From Bacilli bacterium (GTDB lineage: Bacteria; Bacillota_I; Bacilli_A; RF39; UBA660), in the NCBI GenBank assembly GCA_016302935.1, contig JAEDMO010000047.1, forward strand, positions 1 to 5,985: a stretch of DNA of 5,985 nucleotides, read 5' to 3'. The position numbers were made by a program, and so were the translations under genes. Of this stretch, positions 1 to 5,605 are shown in pieces. Under the pieces are notes generated by a model. That model did no database searches. It was not told the DNA's origin and saw nothing but the letters and a program-made list of their open reading frames with translations. The number at the start of each line of letters is the position of its first letter. Within the stretch, counting starts at the first letter, position 1.

Positions 1-14
1 TTTTCTAAGTTATC

Positions 15-1160
15 TTATAAGGTATTACCGGTAATAATGTTTTTTATATTTCTTAAATATAGTTTAAAAATGTTGGCTTTTTTTACATCGTTTTTTACGG
101 TAATATCGATTTCATCTATAGTTTTATTGTTTTCAATTATTTTCAATTTACCAACTACCTCACCTTTTTTAATAGGTGCGGATAAGGTTTTGGTATTAAT
201 TTCGTATGTAACATTTCTTTTTTCTTGGGTTTTATTATTTAATATATTAACATCTTTCATTGGGACAATTTCATATGTTTCTTTGTCGGATGCATATATT
301 TTGATGGTACCAACTTTTAGGTCTTTACTCAAGAGTTTTTCTACACTATACATACTAAAACCATAATCCAACATTCCTGTTGTTTCTTTGTTCCTAGTTG
401 ATGATTCTGGCTCACCAAATACTACTGTTATTAGACGCATACCATCTTTTGATGCGGTAGCTGTTAAACAATATCCTGCCTCTTTGGTGTAGCCGGTTTT
501 GAGTCCATCTACATTTTGATTAAATCTTACTAATTTATTTGTGTTTACTAGCCAAAATTCTCTATTGGTTCCTTTTCTTAAATAATCTTCATAAATACCA
601 GTATATTCCAATACTTTAGGATGTTTTACTAGTTCTAAGGCAATTTTGCTAATATCATATGCTGATGTATAGTGATTTGCTTCTTCTAGTCCGTGGGGAT
701 TTTTAAAATTAGTATTTTTTAATCCTAGTTCTTTTGCCCTATCGTTCATCATTTTTACAAACATTTCTTCTGTTCCGGCGATTTTTTCTCCTAATGCTAC
801 GATGGCATCATTTCCGGATGCGACAGCTACTCCTTTAAATAAATCATCAACAGTCATTTTTTCTCCTGTTTCTAATAATATTTGACTTCCACCCATACTA
901 GAAGCATTTTCTGATACAATCACAATATCATCCCAGTTGATTTGGCCTTTTTCTACACTTTCTACAACGAGCAACATTCCCATCATTTTGGTCATAGAAG
1001 CAGGTGGAAGTTTTTCGTGAATGTTTTTTTGGTATAGAATTGTACCGGTTGAAGCTTCTACTATTATAGCGGCTTTAGCATTTGGTGCTAGGTCTACTTC
1101 CTCAGCATATACAAATGCAGGTATCAATAATAGAGTTAAAGATAATATTATTTTTTTCAT
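15..1160 (-). CDS. Secreted PBP5-type D-alanyl-D-alanine carboxypeptidase (DacA/DacF family)
   Basis: This 381-residue serine peptidase of the S11 (PBP5) family removes the terminal D-Ala from peptidoglycan stem pentapeptides on the outer face of the membrane, which limits cross-linking. All three penicillin-binding motifs are present: S-M-T-K at residues 55-58 (nucleophile Ser55, general base Lys58), S-G-N at 115-117, and K-T-G at 221-223. Residues 1-19 are a signal peptide (M-K-K, a hydrophobic core, then V-Y-A before E-E). Residues ~275-355 form the beta-rich PBP5 C-terminal domain. The basic, amphipathic tail (~360-381) is the usual membrane anchor. Length is normal for the family. The ATG start is supported by AGAGGTGA a few bases upstream. 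The gene lies 108 bp downstream of ileS, beyond a terminator, so it is probably transcribed separately. Sequence alone does not separate a vegetative DacA from a sporulation-type DacF, so no symbol is given. The stop codon lies 14 bases from the window edge. Confidence 0.95.
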   Translation of the reverse strand: MKKIILSLTLLLIPAFVYAEEVDLAPNAKAAIIVEASTGTILYQKNIHEKLPPASMTKMMGMLLVVESVEKGQINWDDIVIVSENASSMGGSQILLETGEKMTVDDLFKGVAVASGNDAIVALGEKIAGTEEMFVKMMNDRAKELGLKNTNFKNPHGLEEANHYTSAYDISKIALELVKHPKVLEYTGIYEDYLRKGTNREFWLVNTNKLVRFNQNVDGLKTGYTKEAGYCLTATASKDGMRLITVVFGEPESSTRNKETTGMLDYGFSMYSVEKLLSKDLKVGTIKIYASDKETYEIVPMKDVNILNNKTQEKRNVTYEINTKTLSAPIKKGEVVGKLKIIENNKTIDEIDITVKNDVKKANIFKLYLRNIKNIITGNTL

Positions 1161-1209
1161 ATTTCACCTCTAATAATAGATATGTAATTAAATTTAAAAA
1201 AATTCTATC

Positions 1210-1215
1210 ATTATA
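1210..1215 (-). promoter_or_regulatory. Possible -10 box for the carboxypeptidase gene
   Basis: A perfect TATAAT reads on the minus strand between the ileS terminator and the carboxypeptidase start, about 50 bases before the ATG. No convincing TTGACA-like -35 lies 16-18 bases upstream, where the terminator stem sits, and AT-rich DNA produces such hexamers by chance. A separate promoter is expected here because of the terminator, but this particular site is only a candidate. Confidence 0.35.
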
Positions 1216-1226
1216 TTTGGTCATTT

Positions 1227-1264
1227 AAAAAGCCAGATTTAATAATTTAATAATCCGACTTTTT
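1227..1264 (-). terminator. Intrinsic terminator downstream of ileS
   Basis: The arms at 1252-1264 and 1227-1239 pair over 13 positions around a 12-base AT-only loop, and the 3' arm ends in five T on the minus strand. In minus-strand RNA the two non-Watson-Crick positions are G-U wobbles. In plus-strand RNA they would be A-C mismatches, so the hairpin is built for minus-strand transcripts. It starts 4 bases after the ileS stop codon. The U-tract is short, so some read-through into the carboxypeptidase gene is possible. Confidence 0.7.
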
Positions 1265-1268
1265 AAAA

Positions 1269-4200
1269 TTATTTATTTTCTAATCTTTCTAAAGTTACTA
1301 ATATTTCATATTCATTTATAGTTAATTTAGTTGAAGCTTTTTTATCTTCTTTAAAATTAAGACAAAGGGTTTCTGATTTTATATATTCCATATTAGTCAT
1401 TAGTTGATTGATGAGATCTTTATTAGCATCTATATATATATTAATACGATCTTCTACATCAAAGTTTTCTGTTTTTCTTAATTGTTGAATTTTGCTTACA
1501 AATTCTCTAGCTAATCCTTCATTTAGTAATTCTTCGGTTAAAGTGGTATTTAGAATTATGAAATTGTTATTTTCAGTAGCTACATTAAATCCTTCTTTGG
1601 CATTTATTTTAATATCAATTAGATCTTCGGTTATTTTTATTCCTTCAAACTCTAAATCCATATTATTTCGAATGTTATTTATTTCTTCTTCTTTCAAAGA
1701 ATTTAAATATTTTACAAATTCAGGCATTTTAGATCCTAAGATGGAACCGGCATTTTTAAAATTAGGTTTAATACTAAAATTCATATATTCATTTAGGTTT
1801 TCTGCAAATACTATTTCTTTTACATTTAATTCTTCTTTAATTAAATCGATAACGTCTGCTAGTACTTTCTTGTTTTTTCCGTCGATAATTACTTCGCTAA
1901 TTGGTTGGCGAACTTTTATTTTGGCTTCTTCTCTAGCGTTACGTCCTAAAGATATTAAATTTCTTACTAATTCCATTTTATTTTCAAGTTCCTCATCAAT
2001 TAATTTTTCGTCTGGAATTGGGAAAGATGCTAGATGAACTGATTCTTCGTCAGTTAGATTTTGATAAATTTCTTCGGTTATAAATGGTGAGATAGGTGCG
2101 ACGATTTTGCAGATACCGATTAATACTTCATATGTTGTTTGGTAGACACTCATTTTAGAATTATCTAATTCACTTTGCCAGAATCTTTTTCTATTTCTTC
2201 TAATATACCAGTTTGATAAATCATCAGAAACAAATTCAGTAACTAATTTAACTACTTTGTTTAAATCATATTCTTCATAAGCAGAGGTTACATTTTTTAT
2301 TAATTTATTGTATTTAGATAGCAACCACTTATCTATATTTTCTAAATCACTAGTAGCTACTTTGAAATTTCTTGGATCTATGTTATCGATATTAGCATAC
2401 ATTTGAAAGAATGTATAGGTATTTTTAAGTGGGTTAAAGAATTTAGAATGAACTTCCTTTAAACCGTCTTCATCAAATTTTAATGGAGTCCAGACTGGAG
2501 ATACATATGGAAGATAGAATCTAACAATGTCTGCTCCATATTTACTAATGATAGTGAATGGTTCAATGGCATTTCCTTTGCTTTTATGCATTTTTTGACC
2601 ATTCTTATCTAAAAGTAATTCATTTACTAGAACATTTTTATATGGTGATACTCCTTTTATAAATGTTGATATTACTAAAAGGGAATAGAACCATCCTCTT
2701 GTTTGATCGATTCCTTCAGCAATGAAATCGGCTGGGAATTGAGTATTAAATAATTCTTCATTTTCAAATGGATAATGATATTGCGCAAAAGGCATTGCTC
2801 CAGAATCAAACCAACAGTCAATAACGTCATTTACTCTTGTCATTTCTTTGCCACAAATAGGACATTTTATATAAATATCATCAACATATGGTCTATGTAA
2901 ATCAATATCTTCGCTTACTTTGGTAGTTGCCAATTCAATTAATTCTTTTTTAGAGCCAATCATTATACTATGACCACATGAACATCTCCATAATGGTAAT
3001 GGAGTTCCCCAGTAACGATTTCTAGAGATAGCCCAGTCATTTAAGTTTTCTAACCAATTGGCAAATCTTTTTTCACCAACATATTCTGGATACCAATTAA
3101 CTTTGGAATTTGCTTCTTTTATTTTATCTTTTATCTTAGTGATTTCAAGATAGAAAGATGGTTTTGAGTAGTATATTAATGGTGAATCGCAACGCCAACA
3201 ATGAGGATAATTGTGAACTATTTTTTGTTTTTTGAATAATTTATCTTCTTTTTTTAGATATTTGATTACTTCTAAGTCGGCTTCAAATACATTTTGTCCT
3301 TTCCATAATCCTTCTTTATATTTACCATCGTCCCCGACAGGATTTAGATATGGTAGATTATATTTTCTACCGACATTATAGTCATCTTGACCAAAAGCAG
3401 GTGCTAGATGAACGATTCCGGTTCCATCTTCCATAGTAACGTATTCGTCACAGGTTACATAAAAAGCTTTTTTATCAACGCTAAGGCTTGGAATTAATTG
3501 TTCATATTCGACATATTCTAATTCGCTACCTTTATATGTTTCTAATATTTCAATATCTTCTCCTAGGATTTTATTTGCTAATTTTTTGGCTAGGATAAAT
3601 TTGTGTCCTTGACTTTTTACTTTCACATATTCTTCATTTGGGTTTACACATAAAGCAACATTGGCAATTAAAGTCCAAGGTGTCGTAGTCCATACAAGAA
3701 AGTATGCATCTTCATCTTTTTTCTTCATACACACTATTACTGTATCTACACTGATTTCTTTGTAACCTTGGGCTACTTCGTGTGTGGCAAGACCTGTTCC
3801 ACATCTTGGGCAGTATGGTAATATTTTTTGTCCTTCGTAAAATAAGCCAGCATCAAAAAACTTTTTTAATATCCACCACTCTGTTTCGATATAACTGTTA
3901 TCATATGTCACATAAGGATGTTCTAAATCTATGAATTGACCCATTTTGGTAGTTAGATCACTAAATGCTTTTTCATTAGCCCATACTGTTTTACGACATT
4001 CAGCATTGAATTTTTCAATACCATATTTTTCTATATCTTTTTTGCCATTAAAGCCTAATTGTTTTTCAACTTGTACTTCTACTGGTAGTCCATGGGTATC
4101 CCAACCAACTTTTCTTAAAACTTTGTATCCTTGCATAGTTTTGTATTTACAAAAGGCGTCTTTTAAGAATTTTGCTACCATATGGTGAAGTCCTGGCATT

Positions 4201-4346
4201 CCATTGGCAGTTGCTGGTCCATCATAAAAAACAAAATATTTATCTTTATTTTCGATAGATTTATTTAATATATCTTTTTCTTGCCAATATTTTGAAAATG
4301 ATGCTTCTACATCTTCAACTTTTTCTTTTTTTAGTTCTTTAAACAT
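1269..4346 (-). CDS. ileS: Isoleucyl-tRNA synthetase, type 2 (IleRS2), with a GXHH signature motif
   Basis: This cytoplasmic class Ia synthetase charges tRNA-Ile. From the ATG at 4346 it has 1025 residues. The class I signature at 52-55 is G-L-H-H instead of H-x-G-H, followed by G-W-D-T-H-G-L-P at 81-88. The CP1 editing domain carries W-T-T-T-P-W-T (219-225) and the G-x-G-x-V-H...D-Y segment with the likely editing aspartate at 322. Cysteine pairs that could bind zinc lie at 179/182, 383/386, 455/457 and 495/498. D-C-W-F-D-S-G is at 510-516, and the KMSKS loop reads K-M-H-K-S at 585-589. An anticodon-binding domain (~670-800) precedes a C-terminal DUF5915-like region containing G-L-A-R-E (from 944). 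The length, this C-terminal region and the active-site context fit the eukaryote-like type 2 enzyme rather than the ~920-residue type 1. The reading frame is open to a TTG at 4364 and an ATG at 4352. The ATG at 4346 is preferred because it lies 9 bases after AAGGA and opens with the typical M-F-K-E-L. Expression is controlled by the Ile T-box leader upstream. Confidence 0.97.
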   Translation of the reverse strand: MFKELKKEKVEDVEASFSKYWQEKDILNKSIENKDKYFVFYDGPATANGMPGLHHMVAKFLKDAFCKYKTMQGYKVLRKVGWDTHGLPVEVQVEKQLGFNGKKDIEKYGIEKFNAECRKTVWANEKAFSDLTTKMGQFIDLEHPYVTYDNSYIETEWWILKKFFDAGLFYEGQKILPYCPRCGTGLATHEVAQGYKEISVDTVIVCMKKKDEDAYFLVWTTTPWTLIANVALCVNPNEEYVKVKSQGHKFILAKKLANKILGEDIEILETYKGSELEYVEYEQLIPSLSVDKKAFYVTCDEYVTMEDGTGIVHLAPAFGQDDYNVGRKYNLPYLNPVGDDGKYKEGLWKGQNVFEADLEVIKYLKKEDKLFKKQKIVHNYPHCWRCDSPLIYYSKPSFYLEITKIKDKIKEANSKVNWYPEYVGEKRFANWLENLNDWAISRNRYWGTPLPLWRCSCGHSIMIGSKKELIELATTKVSEDIDLHRPYVDDIYIKCPICGKEMTRVNDVIDCWFDSGAMPFAQYHYPFENEELFNTQFPADFIAEGIDQTRGWFYSLLVISTFIKGVSPYKNVLVNELLLDKNGQKMHKSKGNAIEPFTIISKYGADIVRFYLPYVSPVWTPLKFDEDGLKEVHSKFFNPLKNTYTFFQMYANIDNIDPRNFKVATSDLENIDKWLLSKYNKLIKNVTSAYEEYDLNKVVKLVTEFVSDDLSNWYIRRNRKRFWQSELDNSKMSVYQTTYEVLIGICKIVAPISPFITEEIYQNLTDEESVHLASFPIPDEKLIDEELENKMELVRNLISLGRNAREEAKIKVRQPISEVIIDGKNKKVLADVIDLIKEELNVKEIVFAENLNEYMNFSIKPNFKNAGSILGSKMPEFVKYLNSLKEEEINNIRNNMDLEFEGIKITEDLIDIKINAKEGFNVATENNNFIILNTTLTEELLNEGLAREFVSKIQQLRKTENFDVEDRINIYIDANKDLINQLMTNMEYIKSETLCLNFKEDKKASTKLTINEYEILVTLERLENK

Positions 4347-4352
4347 AATCAT

Positions 4353-4362
4353 CTTTCCTTCC
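4353..4362 (-). promoter_or_regulatory. ileS ribosome-binding site
   Basis: The minus strand reads GGAAGGAAAG. Its AAGGA core is 9 bases from the ATG at 4346 but only 3 from the ATG at 4352, and it overlaps the possible TTG start at 4364. This spacing decides the start in favour of 4346. The site lies a few bases beyond the leader terminator, so it is made only when transcription reads through. Confidence 0.75.
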
Positions 4363-4365
4363 AAT

Positions 4366-4393
4366 AAAAAATCCTTATACTTATGTATAAGGA
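4366..4393 (-). terminator. T-box-controlled intrinsic terminator before ileS
   Basis: On the minus strand TCCTTATAC (4393-4385) pairs perfectly with GTATAAGGA (4380-4372) over 9 bp with an ATAA loop, followed by six T. The 5' arm contains the CCTTA that would instead pair with TAAGG at the start of the T-box sequence (4420-4416). The terminator and antiterminator are therefore mutually exclusive, the standard arrangement for transcriptional T-box control. Confidence 0.92.
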
Positions 4394-4598
4394 CGAATAA
4401 TTTACCGCGGTACCACCTTAATTTATAGATAATATCTATACGCTTATAACCGTAACGAGGTTAACGTTTTAATTTACTTATCAATTAAAAACATTAGAAG
4501 TGATCTTAATTAAAGGTTATTAACTTCATTTCACCTATTTGAAGCTCTCTTATATAATACTTCTTTAATTACGTCTTCCGCGTTTGTTTTAAATATAT
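4366..4598 (-). promoter_or_regulatory. Isoleucine-specific T-box riboswitch leader of ileS
   Basis: The minus strand carries the near-invariant T-box core AAGGTGGTACCGCGG (4419-4405), which binds the free CCA end of uncharged tRNA. Upstream lies Stem I: base helix AGAAG (4564-4560) with CTTCT (4500-4496), an AGTA-like specifier-loop side, the AGAGAG distal element, and an apical GGTGAAA loop closed by CTTC/GAAG. In the 3' side of the specifier loop the codon is ATC (4504-4502) followed by the usual purine, which matches tRNA-Ile(GAU). A TAACC/GGTTA hairpin (about 4450-4470) is the probable Stem II region, and TATAGA/TCTATA (4424-4440) is Stem III. Uncharged tRNA-Ile would stabilise the antiterminator and allow ileS transcription. 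This fits the gene it precedes. The exact 5' end is inferred from the promoter. Confidence 0.95.
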
Positions 4599-4603
4599 CA
4601 CAT

Positions 4604-4632
4604 ACTATATCATAAAATTTCGGTGTTTACAA
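4604..4632 (-). promoter_or_regulatory. Sigma-A-type promoter of the ileS T-box transcript
   Basis: On the minus strand TTGTAA (4632-4627) is followed, after exactly 17 bases, by TATAGT (4609-4604). A TG one base before the -10 makes an extended -10 element. The predicted start, near 4597, is just before the Stem I sequences of the T-box leader. The -35 begins 10 bases after the divIVA stop codon. Confidence 0.75.
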
Positions 4633-4642
4633 TAGTAAATTT

Positions 4643-5092
4643 CTAAATTTCTATTTTATCTAGCTCATCGGCGATTTCTAGTTGAGATTGTAATAAACTA
4701 GTTACTCTGTTTTTATATACTTTAATATTTTTTCTTATCATATTTACTTCTAATTCCGTTTTTTCTGCTTCTACTAATGCTTCGTGAATAATAGCGTTAG
4801 CATTTCTTTTAGCATCTTCAATAATTAGAGCACTTTCTCTTCTTGCTAGTTCTTTCATTCTGTCCGATGTTTCTTGAACGGCAATTATAGCTTTATTTAG
4901 TTTATTTTCCATGTCGGTAGCATCCTTAGTTTTATTTTTAAGGATTTCTATTTCTTTGGTGAGATTTTCTCTTTCTTTGATTAAATTGTTATTGTCTTTA
5001 ACTAATTTTTCAATTCTTTCAATGACAACATCAACAAATTTATTTACTTCTGATTGATTATATCCATTAGGGGAAATGCTAAAATTTTTCAC
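4643..5092 (-). CDS. divIVA: DivIVA-family cell division/polarity protein with an atypical N-terminus
   Basis: DivIVA proteins are coiled-coil scaffolds that gather at curved membrane (septa and poles) and recruit division or wall-growth factors. This 149-residue protein opens with the family's G-Y-x-x-x-E-V-x-x-F-V pattern (residues 10-20). It continues as an almost unbroken charged coiled coil, with a second helical part (~83-145) containing I-I-E-D-A-K-R-N-A-N-A-I-I, typical of the DivIVA C-terminal domain. The start is GTG, supported by GAGGTGA upstream at good spacing. An in-frame TAA directly precedes the GTG, so no longer N-terminus exists in this frame. Compared with Bacillus subtilis DivIVA, about ten leading residues are missing and the membrane-inserting Phe17-Arg18 pair aligns with Pro-Asn. 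It sits 25 bp after sepF, almost certainly cotranscribed, and ahead of ileS as in many Firmicutes. GpsB, a shorter paralogue, is the main alternative, but the length and neighbours favour DivIVA. Confidence 0.9.
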   Translation of the reverse strand: MKNFSISPNGYNQSEVNKFVDVVIERIEKLVKDNNNLIKERENLTKEIEILKNKTKDATDMENKLNKAIIAVQETSDRMKELARRESALIIEDAKRNANAIIHEALVEAEKTELEVNMIRKNIKVYKNRVTSLLQSQLEIADELDKIEI

Positions 5093-5096
5093 TTAT

Positions 5097-5104
5097 CTCA
5101 CCTC
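5097..5104 (-). promoter_or_regulatory. divIVA ribosome-binding site, deciding the GTG start
   Basis: The minus strand reads GAGGTGAG, ending 4 bases before the GTG at 5092. An in-frame TAA at 5095-5093 abuts that GTG. The strong Shine-Dalgarno match and the stop together fix GTG as the start. Confidence 0.8.
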
Positions 5105-5117
5105 AAATAATTACTTA

Positions 5118-5507
5118 TTACCATTCAATTTCTGTTTCTTCTTTACTTTTACCATCATCTTCTGTTATTTTTCCTTCAACATTGATATTTTTAGGTGTAC
5201 ATAGGAAAATACCAGATCCTATCTTTTGCAAATCGCCACCGATAGCATATACCGTTCCGCTTAGAAAATCGACAATTCTCTTAGCTTGGTCAGCGGTAAT
5301 TCTTTTCATATTAACAACAACGGTATTTCTTTTTTTTAAGTGATCGGCGATTTGTTGACTTTCTGAAAATGCTCGTGGTTCTAATAAAATCATTTTACCT
5401 CCGTTGTTAGGAATTGTCACATTCTCAGCGTTATAATATTCATCTTCTGCACTTTTGGTGTCATCTTCTTCGGTATTAAACATATTTTTTAATTTGTTAA
5501 ATGCCAT
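5118..5507 (-). CDS. sepF: Cell division protein SepF
   Basis: SepF binds the C-terminal tail of FtsZ, polymerises, and ties FtsZ filaments to the cytoplasmic membrane at midcell. The 129-residue protein has the full family layout. A short N-terminal amphipathic helix (residues 1-10, M-A-F-N-K-L-K-N-M-F) serves as membrane anchor, followed by an acidic variable linker (~11-36). The compact SepF core (~37-112) includes L-L-E-P-R-A-F (41-47), V-V-V-N-M-K-R (63-69), D-Q-A-K-R-I-V-D-F-L-S-G (73-84) and the G-G-D-L-Q-K-I-G turn (90-97). The last ~17 residues are an acidic tail. The ATG start has AAAGGAGAG upstream with its GGAG 9 bases before it. It is the first gene of a two-gene unit with divIVA. 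In Bacillus the genes ylmG and ylmH lie between sepF and divIVA; here only 25 bp do. Confidence 0.96.
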   Translation of the reverse strand: MAFNKLKNMFNTEEDDTKSAEDEYYNAENVTIPNNGGKMILLEPRAFSESQQIADHLKKRNTVVVNMKRITADQAKRIVDFLSGTVYAIGGDLQKIGSGIFLCTPKNINVEGKITEDDGKSKEETEIEW

Positions 5508-5548
5508 AATTATTCTCTCCTTTTGCCTACTTTACTATTCTTGTAATA

Positions 5549-5577
5549 ATTTTACCATAAAAAAATAAAAAAGACAA
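5549..5577 (-). promoter_or_regulatory. Promoter of the sepF-divIVA operon, overlapping the upstream terminator
   Basis: On the minus strand TTGTCT (5577-5572) and TAAAAT (5554-5549) are separated by exactly 17 bases, with an extended -10 TG at 5557-5556. The -35 hexamer is part of the 3' arm of the terminator hairpin of the preceding gene, and the T-rich tract forms the spacer. The predicted start is near 5542, giving a 5' leader of about 35 bases before sepF. Confidence 0.7.
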
Positions 5578-5598
5578 TAAATCTTTGTCTTTTTTATT
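5559..5598 (-). terminator. Intrinsic terminator of the DUF4352-like gene
   Basis: The minus strand has AAAAAAGACAA (5595-5585) pairing perfectly with TTGTCTTTTTT (5577-5567) over 11 bp, a 7-base loop, and a following run of seven T (5565-5559). It begins about 8 bases after the stop codon at 5606. The stem is A-rich on one side and T-rich on the other, so it could also work on plus-strand RNA, but no plus-strand gene needs it here. Confidence 0.85.
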
Positions 5599-5605
5599 AA
5601 TATTT

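Noticed and set aside
37..366. Open frame of 109 codons on the plus strand
   Set aside because: It lies wholly antisense to the carboxypeptidase C-terminal region, is very rich in Phe/Leu/Ser as expected from reading A-rich sense codons backward, and has no ribosome-binding site.
1492..2037. Open frame of 181 codons on the plus strand
   Set aside because: It is antisense to the ileS 3' part and is Ser/Phe/Ile-rich with no recognisable domain; a shadow of a certain gene.
3946..4188. Open frame of 80 codons on the plus strand
   Set aside because: It is antisense to the ileS catalytic region, with no ribosome-binding site or family resemblance.
1269..4346. ileS as a recently acquired resistance gene or part of a mobile element
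   Set aside because: Its base composition looks like that of its neighbours, it sits in a conserved gene neighbourhood with its own T-box, and no transposase, integrase or terminal repeats flank it.
4347..4364. TTG at 4364 or ATG at 4352 as the ileS start
   Set aside because: The TTG overlaps the Shine-Dalgarno sequence itself and directly follows the terminator T-run. The ATG at 4352 is only 3 bases from the AAGGA core. The ATG at 4346 has normal spacing and the family-typical beginning.
4424..4440. Perfect inverted repeat TATAGA/TCTATA as a repressor operator
   Set aside because: It sits between the Stem II region and the T-box core, exactly where the Stem III hairpin of a T-box leader belongs.
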